Shown here: positions 43,607 to 53,087 of the stretch, piece after piece
Position numbering within the stretch: the first letter of the stretch is position 1
Layout of the letters: each line of letters begins with the position of its first letter
Assembly: GCF_013387455.1 (NCBI RefSeq)
Contig: NZ_VWNC01000001.1
Location: 62,001 to 126,000 of the forward strand
Direction of reading: 5' to 3'
DNA length: 64,000 bases
From: Mariprofundus sp. NF
Lineage (GTDB): Bacteria > Pseudomonadota > Zetaproteobacteria > Mariprofundales > Mariprofundaceae
Made by a program: the position numbers and the translations under genes
Notes under the pieces: model-generated
Databases searched by the model: none
Told to the model about the DNA's origin: nothing
Seen by the model: only the letters and a program-made list of their open reading frames with translations

Positions 43607-44388
43607 GCTTCTTCGCTGCCTGGGGTGCAGCCAATGCAGCCGGCATCGTGGGCAACAATCTGAATGTGCTCGCCATACATGGCGCGCCAGACATCATCCG
43701 GGATATTTTCACCCTTCATGGCGTGGTGATGAATCTGACGATTCAGGCAGGCTACGGAATCAACATGCGAGCTGATGGCTGCGATATCATGCTCGACCAT
43801 AATCGCGCACATACCGGTCTCATCACAAAGGCGTCTTAACAGACGGAAGAGGCGATCCTGACTGACGCTATCCAGTGCTGCCGATGGCTCATCCAGCAGC
43901 AGTAGTTTCGGTTTTCTGACCAGAGCGCGGGCAAGGCGGACACGCTGCCTCTGACCACCTGAGAGCTGGCGGAAATCTTTATCTGCCAGTGATTCCATAT
44001 CGACAAGGGTCAGGGCTTCCAGAATGGCTTTTTTGTCATCACCGTACTGCCATGGCATGGCATAATCGGGCAGCCCCATAGCCACCACATCCGATACGCG
44101 CATTGGCAGTCTTGGTTGATGATCATGCAGTTGATGCAGGAAACCGATCTGCTTGAGCAGGCGGTGGCGACTGTAATGGGTCAGGCATTCACCCATTAGA
44201 TCAATATGACCGCCATCAGGCGGGGTGAGCCCGGCAATAATGTTGATCAGTGTGCTTTTGCCAGCGCCATTGGGGCCAACGATGCCCATGAAATGACCCG
44301 CCTCTACATTCAGGCTGATGTTATCCAGAATCGGTTTATGGGCTGGTCCGAAGCGGAGATGGGATACTTTGACAATGCTCTGGGCCAT
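43594..44388 (-). CDS. znuC: Zinc/manganese ABC transporter ATPase
   Basis: ATPase of the metal importer, 264 residues: GPNGAGKSTLINIIAGL near 38-54, LSGGQRQRVRLARAL, KLLLLDEPSAALD, then VEHD. The C-terminal tail SEEANHE ends in codons donated by the inserted element at 43142, so the native end was probably changed. Its ATG overlaps the znuA stop by one base. Confidence 0.93.
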   Translation of the reverse strand: MAQSIVKVSHLRFGPAHKPILDNISLNVEAGHFMGIVGPNGAGKSTLINIIAGLTPPDGGHIDLMGECLTHYSRHRLLKQIGFLHQLHDHQPRLPMRVSDVVAMGLPDYAMPWQYGDDKKAILEALTLVDMESLADKDFRQLSGGQRQRVRLARALVRKPKLLLLDEPSAALDSVSQDRLFRLLRRLCDETGMCAIMVEHDIAAISSHVDSVACLNRQIHHHAMKGENIPDDVWRAMYGEHIQIVAHDAGCIGCTPGSEEANHE

Positions 44389-45212
44389 CAGTGCTTTGCT
44401 CCGGATATCTGTTGCAGGTTCTGCAGCATCATCTGATCCCAGCTTGTGCCGCAGTCGGAGAGGGCATCAAGCGTGACATGGTGAACCGCTTGCTCACTAT
44501 GCTGCTGCAGCCACGCCAGGGCCCGATTGTTGTGTCCGGCATCGCTAATCAGCCAGGCGTTGGGATGCTCATCAATCTGATGCAGTGAATCATCGAGTGC
44601 ATGCGGCCCGTGTTCATGGCCGTGATGACCGGACTCAAGCACATTGAGAATCGGGATCTGCATATCGTTCATCAGCCTGCGCCAGGAGGGGTGCTGCATG
44701 ATGATGCCTGCAGCTTTGGCCGGGGCGAGCGCCTGCTGCCACTGCTTTTCAATGTCGTGAGTCAACGCGATGGCTTTGCCCAGGTTGCTGTTGATCTTCT
44801 GGCGCTGCTCAGGTTCTAGCTTGATCAGGGTTTTGGCAATACGCGGCAGGATCAGGCGCACCTCTTTAGGGCTAACCCAGCCGTGGTCTTTGTCGGGCCA
44901 GATATCGAGTACGTTTTCATGATCCGCTGGCAGAGGCCAGCCGCCATCATCGAATGAAGTGCGAATCAACAGCTTACTTCTTTTTAGCCGCTCAATAGTA
45001 CGCGGCTGCATCTGGAAACGGTGCGGATCAGCGCCGGCAGGCAGCAGGCACATCACCTCACTCTCTGCATCAAGCATTTTCACCAGCCCTGCCAAAGGTG
45101 GCAGGGTGACAGCTATCTCAGCAGCCAGCACAAGCGATGGCGCAATCAGAATCGATAAAGCGGCCACTGCAATTCGCCATCTTATGTAAAAAATCCTCTG
45201 CATGCGGCGCAT
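44388..45212 (-). CDS. znuA: Zinc-binding periplasmic protein of the ABC importer
   Basis: Cluster A-I substrate-binding protein, 274 residues with an N-terminal signal peptide cleaved near SLVLA/AE. GADPHRFQMQPRTIERL near 58-74 contains the first metal histidine, QHPSWRRLM a second, and a His-rich loop GHHGHEHGPH near 195-204 is typical of zinc rather than manganese binding. The loop is placed later than in E. coli ZnuA. A Zur operator in the 104-base divergent gap upstream could not be seen with confidence. Confidence 0.88.
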   Translation of the reverse strand: MRRMQRIFYIRWRIAVAALSILIAPSLVLAAEIAVTLPPLAGLVKMLDAESEVMCLLPAGADPHRFQMQPRTIERLKRSKLLIRTSFDDGGWPLPADHENVLDIWPDKDHGWVSPKEVRLILPRIAKTLIKLEPEQRQKINSNLGKAIALTHDIEKQWQQALAPAKAAGIIMQHPSWRRLMNDMQIPILNVLESGHHGHEHGPHALDDSLHQIDEHPNAWLISDAGHNNRALAWLQQHSEQAVHHVTLDALSDCGTSWDQMMLQNLQQISGAKH

Positions 45213-45316
45213 GTTAACAGTTTACAGAGAAAGTCCATCTATGGATTTATAGCGACCTATGTGAAATGCTACCAAACCTTGATTATCTGTAAGAATATAA
45301 GGAAACTCTCCAACCT

Positions 45317-47542
45317 ATGATTTCACCGGATTATTTTGATTTTCGCTGGAGCTGGTACCGGCCTATCCTCAACCGCCAGGAGCAACCGGGTGACCGCTGT
45401 GCTGTAGAGGTGCGTCGCTTGCCTATCCGTATGTCGGGTCAGGATGCCGGCGAGTACATTCCGTTTGCGGTTGATATGGCTGTCGAGAAAGCGCTCTCCG
45501 GCTCGCTGCGCAGGCTTCAGGATTATGCCATTCGTTATATGGTGCGTGGTGAAAAGGTCTCTGCCCACACACTGCCACCGATGGATGCCAAAGTGCGTAC
45601 CATGGTGGCCTATCTGCGCAAACAGAATCCACATATCTCCCGCGATCTGCTGCACCACTGGTGTGCAGAGCCACAGGGTGCTGCTGCACTGTTGAATGTC
45701 TGTGAAGTGCTTTGGGAGCAGGGTTGGAAGCAGGATCAGGCTGATGCCGCGCCATGGGTGCCTGCCGTAAATGTGCTACTGCTGCGCCTGATCAGAACAG
45801 CCATCGCATCGCTGCCTGATGAGGAGAGTGCAACCACCAACCATGTCATGCTCTGTGTTGTCGGTGGTCTCTATGTCTGGGCGCTGCAGGAGTTTCTCAA
45901 GCACTACCTTGAGGGTGTGGTTGAGGTGGCGCGTATCTCCAATTATGAGTCGATGATGTTGCCGGCAACGCCGATGGCCTTTCTGCATCATCAGCCTGAC
46001 TCCTCTCTGCTTGCTGATGATAGTCGCCTGATCCGAACCTATGGGCTTGAGCCTGAAATTGTACCTCAGATGCGTTACCTGATTGCCAAGGTGGGAAGTA
46101 AAAATGAGGGCGGCATTCTGGCACTGCTGGCCAAAGAGAAGCTGGGTGAGCATATGTTGCGGCGAACCTGGGCCAGGCTCTCACTCTGGAAGCTGGCGAT
46201 GAAAACAGGCCACGGTTTCTGGATGCGCTGGGTGCTCGATGCCAAGCGACTCGATCAGCTGCTGGCCGGGCAGATGAAACTGGATGAACCTGCCGTTGAG
46301 GATCTGCGCGCTAACGGTGAGGAGCCGGTGGCGATCTGGTTGCTCTCCCAGATGGCTGGTGGCAGAGCTGCGAAAAAAGCCGATGACCCATGGCTGCGCG
46401 ATAAGATTACTCTGCTGGCATTTAGAGTGTTCGATGAGGATGTTCGTGTTGAGATCGCCCGGCGAAATGCTGAGCGCTCCTGGATGGATCGAAAAGCTGA
46501 TCTGGCTGCGGCTGGAAAACCAAGTGCGGGTCTCGTTGGTATTAGTGAGTTGCGCGTGCAGGGCGGCTTGCGTGGTGGACGCAGTGTTGATGGTGACAAA
46601 AACCTTGAGAAGGGTTGGCAGGAGGGTGAACTTGTCCTGATTCAGCCTGATGTAACCAAAGCACTGCATAGTGGTAAAACCCTTTCATTGCGCCATGGCT
46701 GCATGCGGGTGGAGTGGTCGGACTATCTGGCGCGCATGCATGCATTGACCGGTTCTGAGGCTGCTCATTTCCTTGAGAATCGTTTTATGCCAACCCTGTT
46801 TGCTGTTGTTGAAACGAAAGAGAATCTATTTCTCGATGAGTGCTCCGGTTCGGGCTGCGTGTTGCGCGGCTCGATTTTGGCGTTGACTGAAACAGCTCTG
46901 CTGTTGCGCGAACGTCTGCGTCACCTCTACCTTGAGACCATCGGCCAGCTGGATGTAGAGGTTGAAGAGGCTACGCTTCCTATTGTGGCGATGTGTATGG
47001 ATATGACCGGCGAGTGGACCTTCAGCGAGCAGAAGCATGCCAAACTCGGCGTGCAGCGTATCGCATTTTCACTGGCGGTACCGCAGGTTGAAGCGGGTAT
47101 CGTTCGTGATGCCGGTGTGGCGCGTATGATGCGTGCGCGTGATGAGAAGCTGGGTCAGTTCCCGGTTGGCCGTGTCAACGTGGAGCCTGTCAAAACAGGG
47201 GCTGGCGAAACGGTACAGATTGTCCATAACGAAGGCGTGGCGCTGACCGGCTCGGCGATGAGAGAGCTGACCAGTGTGCTGAAGAATAAGGCTGAAATTC
47301 GCGAGTTTCGCCTCTCTATCGGTCAGGTGAAAGGGGTGCTTGACGGCTATCGCTTGCCACTTGGCGGCTTGGAGCTGCTGGTGATCCAGCGCTATGGCGA
47401 TGAGGCTAAGGTGCCATGGCTGTTGATGAAAGCAGGCAAACCAACACTGGCCGGAGTGAATGTCGAGCTCTATGAGCTGCTTGATCTGCATTCGGATGCC
47501 GCCGCTAAAATTGTCGATCAGGGATTGATGCTCTGGCAATGA
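45317..47542 (+). CDS. Unrecognised 741-residue protein
   Basis: No family recognised. There is no signal peptide and the protein is soluble in appearance, alpha-rich in the N-terminal 400 residues with one hydrophobic patch (MLCVVGGLYVWALQEF, about 175-190) and alpha/beta in the last 250. LPIVAMCMDMTGEWTF near 556-571 followed by a helical stretch could be the start of a cyclase- or GGDEF-like fold, but the catalytic residues are not evident. It overlaps tilS by four bases (ATGA at 47539), so the two are co-expressed. AAGGA lies 14 bases before the ATG, rather far. Confidence 0.85.
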   Translation: MISPDYFDFRWSWYRPILNRQEQPGDRCAVEVRRLPIRMSGQDAGEYIPFAVDMAVEKALSGSLRRLQDYAIRYMVRGEKVSAHTLPPMDAKVRTMVAYLRKQNPHISRDLLHHWCAEPQGAAALLNVCEVLWEQGWKQDQADAAPWVPAVNVLLLRLIRTAIASLPDEESATTNHVMLCVVGGLYVWALQEFLKHYLEGVVEVARISNYESMMLPATPMAFLHHQPDSSLLADDSRLIRTYGLEPEIVPQMRYLIAKVGSKNEGGILALLAKEKLGEHMLRRTWARLSLWKLAMKTGHGFWMRWVLDAKRLDQLLAGQMKLDEPAVEDLRANGEEPVAIWLLSQMAGGRAAKKADDPWLRDKITLLAFRVFDEDVRVEIARRNAERSWMDRKADLAAAGKPSAGLVGISELRVQGGLRGGRSVDGDKNLEKGWQEGELVLIQPDVTKALHSGKTLSLRHGCMRVEWSDYLARMHALTGSEAAHFLENRFMPTLFAVVETKENLFLDECSGSGCVLRGSILALTETALLLRERLRHLYLETIGQLDVEVEEATLPIVAMCMDMTGEWTFSEQKHAKLGVQRIAFSLAVPQVEAGIVRDAGVARMMRARDEKLGQFPVGRVNVEPVKTGAGETVQIVHNEGVALTGSAMRELTSVLKNKAEIREFRLSIGQVKGVLDGYRLPLGGLELLVIQRYGDEAKVPWLLMKAGKPTLAGVNVELYELLDLHSDAAAKIVDQGLMLWQ

Positions 47543-48531
47543 GACTGGATGCAGCATCTGCAACCTTTGCAGCGTGGTTAAGCAATCCTGAAATACCTGA
47601 ACTTCCACATAAGCTGGCGGTTGGCTGGTCTGGCGGCGCAGATTCGACAGCGCTTCTTCTGGCCCTGAAAGCATCCGGTCATGATGTGCAGGCATGGCAT
47701 GTTGACCATGGCTGGCGAGAGAGTTCTCATCAGGAGAGTAAGAAGCTGGCGCAACAGGCCAAAACCTGGGGTGTCCCTTTTTGTAGTGTCAGGCTCTCTT
47801 TTTCACCACAGGCAAATCGTGAGGCGGAGGCCCGGAAGGGCAGGTTTGAGCAGTTTTTGTCATGGAGCAGAAGCTCCGGTGTCACAACACTCTGTCTTGC
47901 CCATAACCGTGATGATCAGGCCGAGACTGTCTGTATGCGGTTGCTGCAGGGGGCCGGGGTGGGCGGCTGTCGAGGCATGCAGTCAGAGCGTATCCACCAT
48001 GGCCTGCGCATTGTGCGGCCACTGCTGCATGTTAGCGGCGTTGCATTGCGAGAAGCTCTGTCAGCTGCTGATGTGGTCTGGTTTGAAGACCCCAGTAACC
48101 GGGATGCAACCATCTGGCGCAATCGTATCAGGCACGAGCTTTTCCCGCGCATGGCAGATGCAGGTGTGGATCCGCAACAGCTGTTCAATCGCTGGCAGCA
48201 GCAGGCGCAGCGGCTGGCTTTAGATCTGGAGGCCGGTGCAGAGATTGTTCTTGCCCGGAGTTCAAACAACAGCGATGGCCTGATGGTGCTGCCATGGACT
48301 GATTGGGCCAGGGCTTCAGTACCGATTCGAGCCAGAGTGCTGCAGCGGATGATGGCATCAACACTGGGTGAGGGGGTAACCCCCGGACGCAGGCATATTG
48401 TGCTGGTGGAGCAGTGGACTGCACGCGGAGGTCGTGGCGGACTCGATCTCTCCGGCTGTCGCCTGCAGCGCAGGCAAGGGCGCTTGCATCTACAGCCGAG
48501 AGCGTCAGTTTGTGCATCTGCTCTGGCGTGA
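47539..48531 (+). CDS. tilS: tRNA(Ile)-lysidine synthetase
   Basis: Modifies C34 of the tRNA-Ile CAU anticodon to lysidine. 330 residues with the PP-loop WSGGADSTALL at 30-40, HVDHGWRE near 55, LAHNRDDQAETVCMRLLQGAGVGG and FEDPSNRDATIWRNRIRHELFP, all TilS hallmarks. It is at the short end for the family, with a reduced C-terminal domain. The start overlaps the preceding unknown gene. Confidence 0.94.
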   Translation: MRLDAASATFAAWLSNPEIPELPHKLAVGWSGGADSTALLLALKASGHDVQAWHVDHGWRESSHQESKKLAQQAKTWGVPFCSVRLSFSPQANREAEARKGRFEQFLSWSRSSGVTTLCLAHNRDDQAETVCMRLLQGAGVGGCRGMQSERIHHGLRIVRPLLHVSGVALREALSAADVVWFEDPSNRDATIWRNRIRHELFPRMADAGVDPQQLFNRWQQQAQRLALDLEAGAEIVLARSSNNSDGLMVLPWTDWARASVPIRARVLQRMMASTLGEGVTPGRRHIVLVEQWTARGGRGGLDLSGCRLQRRQGRLHLQPRASVCASALA

Positions 48532-48749
48532 ACTGAAACAGAGCAGAATTATGGATGTTTGCGTGGCAGAGGGTTGAATCGATGTGGCTCTGCCCCTACA
48601 TAACAAAACTAAGAAGAAATTGTGGTTTTTAATCTTCTTTTCATGCTTTTAAGTGACGCTTGCGTGAAATTGGTTTTACATTCATCCCGCTTAAAGGGAT
48701 AAATAGTTTGAAGCAGATCCCGACCAGGGGATACCAAAGGATAGGAACG

Positions 48750-50684
48750 ATGGGTAAGAATTTAGTACTGTGGCTGGTTATCGGCGTAACGATGATGAGT
48801 CTGTTCAATATGTTTTCGGCGCCGATGGCGAAGGGCAGCAAGATGGCTTACTCTACCTTTGTTGAAAAGGTGGATAGCGGCCTTGTTGAGACAGCCACCC
48901 TCAAAGATAAACAGGTTATCGGCCAGTATCGCGACAACGGCGGTGAGCTGAAAACTTACGATGTCACCATTCCTGCCAATGACCCTGCACTGACTCAGCG
49001 CCTGCTTGAGCAGCATGTTGTGGTGAATGTAAAAGCTGAGGATGAGGTGCCGTTTATCCTTTCGGTACTGATCTCCTGGTTCCCGATGCTGCTGCTGATC
49101 GCGGTATGGGTGTTCTTTATGCGCCAGATGCAGGGCGGTGGTAAAGGCGGCGCCATGGGCTTTGGCAAGAGCAAGGCCAAGCTGTTGAATGAAAACACTG
49201 CCCGCGTCACCTTTGAAGATGTGGCCGGTTGTGATGAGGCCAAGCAGGAGGTCACCGAGGTGATCGAGTTCCTGCGTGATCCCTCCAAATTTACCCGCCT
49301 TGGCGGTAAAATTCCTAAAGGCGTATTGCTGGTGGGCCCTCCGGGCACAGGTAAAACCCTGCTAGCTCGCGCCATTGCCGGTGAGGCAGAGGTGCCATTT
49401 TACTCGATCTCCGGTTCTGATTTTGTGGAGATGTTTGTGGGTGTCGGTGCATCTCGTGTACGTGATATGTTCGAGCAGGCCAAAAAACATGCGCCGTGCA
49501 TTATCTTTGTCGATGAAATTGATGCTATGGGTCGCCATCGTGGTGCCGGTATCGGTGGTGGTAACGATGAGCGCGAACAGACACTGAACCAGATGCTGGT
49601 TGAGATGGATGGTTTTGAGTCCAACGAAGGGGTGATTCTGGTGGCAGCCACCAACCGTCCTGATGTGCTTGATCCTGCGCTGCTGCGTCCGGGTCGTTTT
49701 GACCGTCAGGTTACTGTACCGCGTCCGGATCTTCTGGGTCGTGATCAGATTCTCAAAGTGCATATGCGTAAAGTACCGCTCTCCAGTGATGTGAATACCA
49801 AGGAGCTGGCGCGTGGAACGCCTGGTTTCTCGGGTGCTGATCTGGCCAATCTGGTCAATGAAGCGGCACTGAATGCAGCCCGCTTTGACCGTGATAAGGT
49901 CACCCGCGCCGATTTTGAGACGGCCAAAGATAAGGTGATGATGGGTACAGAACGTCGCTCTATGCTGATCTCTGATGATCAGAAAGAGACCACGGCTTAT
50001 CATGAAGCGGGTCATACTCTGGTTGCTAAATATCTGAAGCATGCCGATCCGGTGCACAAGGTGAGCATTATCCCGCGTGGTCAGGCGCTTGGTATTACCA
50101 TGCAGATGCCGACTGAGGACAAGTTCAATCATGATAAGGAGTATCTGCGTGATCAGATCTCGATCATGATGGGTGGCCGCCTGGGTGAAGAGCTGGTGCT
50201 GGGGCAGATGACGACCGGCGCATCCAACGACTTTGAGCGCGCGACACAGTTGGCACGTAGCATGGTGACTCAGTGGGGCATGTCTGATGAGATGGGGCCG
50301 ATGGTCTATGGCGAGCGTGAGCATGAGCCGTTTTTGGGGCGTGAAATCACCCGACAGACCAACATTTCGGAAGAGACCGCACGCAAGATTGATATCGTGG
50401 TGCGTCAGCTGATCGAGGATAACTATGATCGTGCCAAGCAGATTCTTGAAGAGCATATGGATCAGCTGCATCTGCTGGCCAAGGGCTTGATCAAGTATGA
50501 GACACTGGATACGACCGATATCGATCGTGTCATGGAAGGCAAAGAGCCGTTGCTGATCAAGGAGTTTGAGCAGAAACCCTCATCTCCGGAAGCACCTCCG
50601 GAAGAGCCATCTGCCAAGGTGGATATCGGTGAAAGCGGTGAAGAGAGTAATTCGTCCGACGGAGAGGCAGGTCAGGTTCACTGA
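48750..50684 (+). CDS. ftsH: ATP-dependent zinc metalloprotease FtsH
   Basis: Membrane-anchored AAA+ protease, 644 residues from the ATG at 48750 (AGGA upstream; 30 earlier codons in frame have no support). Two membrane helices at about 5-22 and 105-124, Walker A GPPGTGKT at 196-203, Walker B with DEID at 255-258, the arginine-finger region [18 protein letters not shown], and the zinc site HEAGH at 418-422. The C-terminus is a low-complexity Ser/Glu/Pro tail. The stop overlaps the folP start (TGATG). The 218-base upstream gap has a GGCAGAG/CTCTGCC hairpin at about 48,565. Confidence 0.96.
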   Translation: MGKNLVLWLVIGVTMMSLFNMFSAPMAKGSKMAYSTFVEKVDSGLVETATLKDKQVIGQYRDNGGELKTYDVTIPANDPALTQRLLEQHVVVNVKAEDEVPFILSVLISWFPMLLLIAVWVFFMRQMQGGGKGGAMGFGKSKAKLLNENTARVTFEDVAGCDEAKQEVTEVIEFLRDPSKFTRLGGKIPKGVLLVGPPGTGKTLLARAIAGEAEVPFYSISGSDFVEMFVGVGASRVRDMFEQAKKHAPCIIFVDEIDAMGRHRGAGIGGGNDEREQTLNQMLVEMDGFESNEGVILVAATNRPDVLDPALLRPGRFDRQVTVPRPDLLGRDQILKVHMRKVPLSSDVNTKELARGTPGFSGADLANLVNEAALNAARFDRDKVTRADFETAKDKVMMGTERRSMLISDDQKETTAYHEAGHTLVAKYLKHADPVHKVSIIPRGQALGITMQMPTEDKFNHDKEYLRDQISIMMGGRLGEELVLGQMTTGASNDFERATQLARSMVTQWGMSDEMGPMVYGEREHEPFLGREITRQTNISEETARKIDIVVRQLIEDNYDRAKQILEEHMDQLHLLAKGLIKYETLDTTDIDRVMEGKEPLLIKEFEQKPSSPEAPPEEPSAKVDIGESGEESNSSDGEAGQVH

Positions 50685-51502
50685 TGCCTAGTCGCTGGTT
50701 TCGTCCGGCAAATGGTAATGTATGGATGATGGGGGTGCTTAATTGCACCCCCGATTCGTTTTCGGACGGCGGAAATTTTATCGATGTCGAAAAAGCGGTG
50801 AAATATGGCATTGCCATGCGAGACGCAGGAGCGGCGATCATCGATGTGGGTGGTGAGTCAACCAGACCGGGTTCGCAGCCAGTTGGCCTTGAAGATGAGC
50901 TGCAGCGGGTGATTCCGGTTGTTAAAGCGCTGGCCTTAGCGGGTTGCACAGTATCCATTGATACCATGAAAGCGGAGGTAATGTCTCAGGCCGTAGCTGC
51001 CGGAGCTGTTCTGGTGAATGACGTTTCTGCGCTGAGTTTTGACGAAGAGAGCCTGGACGTAGTGGCCGCAAGCGGTGTGGACGTTTGCCTGATGCATATG
51101 CAGGGAACGCCTGAAACGATGCAACTTAAACCTGAATACAATGGCGTTGTAGATGAAGTGGCCTGTTTTTTTGAGCAGCGTATTCATACCTGCCTGCAGG
51201 CGGGCATTGCCGAGTCATCTATTGTGCTTGATCCGGGCATCGGTTTTGGCAAACGCCTTGAAGATAATCTGGCTTTGATCTGCGCTACCGGCGAGTTTAA
51301 AAAGCGTTTTCCTATGCCGCTGCTGCTGGGTTTGTCACGCAAGTCGTTTATAGGCTCGGTGACCGGAGCTGCGGTCGATGATCGCGAGATCGAAACTGCC
51401 GTGGCAGGGGCTATTGGTATCCTGCACGGTGCTGATATACTACGAGTACATGATGTTTCGCTGCAGGGTAGAGCTATTCGAATGGCTTCGGCGCTCTCTT
51501 AA
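50684..51502 (+). CDS. folP: Dihydropteroate synthase
   Basis: Joins p-aminobenzoate with dihydropterin pyrophosphate in folate synthesis, the sulfonamide target. 272 residues with MGVLNCTPDSFSDGG near 14-28, DVGGESTRPGSQPV, SIDTMKAEV, and LLGLSRKSFIG: all conserved loops are present. One-base overlap with ftsH, the same order as in E. coli (ftsH-folP-glmM), but cdaA and cdaR have been added before glmM here. Confidence 0.96.
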   Translation: MPSRWFRPANGNVWMMGVLNCTPDSFSDGGNFIDVEKAVKYGIAMRDAGAAIIDVGGESTRPGSQPVGLEDELQRVIPVVKALALAGCTVSIDTMKAEVMSQAVAAGAVLVNDVSALSFDEESLDVVAASGVDVCLMHMQGTPETMQLKPEYNGVVDEVACFFEQRIHTCLQAGIAESSIVLDPGIGFGKRLEDNLALICATGEFKKRFPMPLLLGLSRKSFIGSVTGAAVDDREIETAVAGAIGILHGADILRVHDVSLQGRAIRMASALS

Positions 51503-51603
51503 GGAGTCTCTGAGTCTCTCAGAGCATCCTACAAGTTAATTCCTTGCATGCGTCTCTGATGCAACTATTCTGAGCAGCATGGAAGTGACAGGTATTCTAA
51601 CAG

Positions 51604-52404
51604 ATGGCTAACTGGCAATTCGGACTCATAGATATACTTGATATTGCGGTGGTCGCCATCGTTGTCTATTTCTTTCTGCGCCTGATTCGCGGCACCCGGG
51701 CTGTGCAGATGTTGATCGGTGTAGCTATTGTGGTTGTCACTTATCAGGCTGCACGTACCTTTGGCCTGTTCACTGTCGAGTGGATGTTCGGCCACTTCTT
51801 CTCCGCCTTTATGGTGATTCTCGTTGTACTGTTTCAGCAGGAGATTCGCCGCGCGCTGATGCGTGTGGCTGTCAATCCGCTGGCTGCTACGGCAGTTGCT
51901 ACTGATGAGCTGCTTGACGGGTTGGTGGAGTCAGCCTTCTCTCTGGTGCACAGGGGTTGGGGTGGACTGATCGTTATTGAGCGCGATACAGGCCTGCGCC
52001 ACCTCTTTGAATCAGGTGTTGAACTGGATGCACCGCTGCGTCCCGATATTGTGCAGGCGCTGTTCTGTCCTGATGCGCCGATGCATGATGGTGCGGTGAT
52101 TGTCTGCCCGGATCTGCATGGTGGACGCATTGTTGCTGCGCGTGTGCTGCTGCCATTGGCGCAGGCCAATGCTGTGGCCGGTGATTATGGTACTCGCCAC
52201 CGTGCTGCAGTTGGTCTCTCCGAAGAGACCGATGCGCTGGTTGTGGTAGTCTCCGAAGAGAGGGGTGAAGTACTTCTGGTTGAAGAGGGGCAGATCGGTG
52301 AGGCGATGAGTAGCAGTGAGCTGCGCGAAGCACTGAATCAAAAGCTCTCATCTGTGGTGGCTGCCGTACCTTCGAATGGTGCCTCTCCCGGGGCTAAAGT
52401 GTGA
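51604..52404 (+). CDS. cdaA: Diadenylate cyclase CdaA
   Basis: Makes c-di-AMP from two ATP. 266 residues: three N-terminal membrane helices (about 8-28, 34-52, 61-78) and a DisA_N-type cyclase domain with the DGA motif at 162-164 and RHR at 198-200, both essential in the family and intact. It is the single-domain, membrane-bound CdaA type of Firmicutes, followed by its regulator gene. The 100-base gap after folP holds a CTCTGAG/CTCAGAG hairpin. Confidence 0.95.
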   Translation: MANWQFGLIDILDIAVVAIVVYFFLRLIRGTRAVQMLIGVAIVVVTYQAARTFGLFTVEWMFGHFFSAFMVILVVLFQQEIRRALMRVAVNPLAATAVATDELLDGLVESAFSLVHRGWGGLIVIERDTGLRHLFESGVELDAPLRPDIVQALFCPDAPMHDGAVIVCPDLHGGRIVAARVLLPLAQANAVAGDYGTRHRAAVGLSEETDALVVVVSEERGEVLLVEEGQIGEAMSSSELREALNQKLSSVVAAVPSNGASPGAKV

Positions 52405-53087
52405 TGGGGCTGCTGCGTCGTTATAACCTCCACTTCTGGGCCATTATTATTGCTGTCGCGCTCTGGCTGCAGGTGCATGGTCAGGGCGAAGGCTCGGTGA
52501 GTCTTGATATACCTCTGCAGGTTCAGGGTACACCTGCAGAGATGGTGATCGTCAATGATCTGCCGGATCATGTGCGGGTGACAGTGAAAGGGTTGCAGAG
52601 TCGATTGAAAGATCTGCGGCAGAAAACGCTGACCATGGCTCTGGATGTCTCCGATATTACAACGCCGGGTGTGGTGGTGAGAGCTTTGCAGATGGATGCT
52701 GTTGCTGTGCCGGTAGGTTTGCGTATTGAGAAGGTTCAGCCTGATCGGCTGGAGTTGCAGGTAGACAGGCTGGTGACCCGCTCGATACCGTTGCATGCCC
52801 ATTTTGAGCTTCCGGAAGAGTGGCAGGTGAGCGGATTAACCATTGAGCCGGGGGTTGTTAAGCTTGTCGGGCCTGAAGTGTGGCTGGATAGTTTGAAAAA
52901 GGTGGATACTTCACCGATCAGACCCGAGTTGAAGCGTGGCCCGTTCAAGGTGAAAGCGGGTGTGGAGAGTCCATCAGGCAAGGCCATCCGCCTTGTCGAT
53001 AACAATATTGAAATTGAAGTGAAGGGGCTGCTTTTCCAGGCGGTTGCACCTGTAGCTCCCAATGAGATCACTGGAGAAGAGAGATGA
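52404..53087 (+). CDS. cdaR: YbbR-domain CdaA regulator
   Basis: A 227-residue protein from the ATG at 52404 (TGATG with the cdaA stop; a GTG one codon earlier is possible). One N-terminal membrane helix (about 6-22) leads to two to three YbbR repeats, such as SLDIPLQVQGTPAEMVIVND and RSIPLHAHFELPEEWQVSGL. In Firmicutes CdaR lies outside the membrane and modulates CdaA. Overlaps glmM by four bases. Confidence 0.9.
   Translation: MGLLRRYNLHFWAIIIAVALWLQVHGQGEGSVSLDIPLQVQGTPAEMVIVNDLPDHVRVTVKGLQSRLKDLRQKTLTMALDVSDITTPGVVVRALQMDAVAVPVGLRIEKVQPDRLELQVDRLVTRSIPLHAHFELPEEWQVSGLTIEPGVVKLVGPEVWLDSLKKVDTSPIRPELKRGPFKVKAGVESPSGKAIRLVDNNIEIEVKGLLFQAVAPVAPNEITGEER

Noticed and set aside
45213-45316. Zur operator between znuA and the unknown gene
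   Set aside because: A GTTAAC-containing stretch is present, but no convincing palindrome matching a Zur box.
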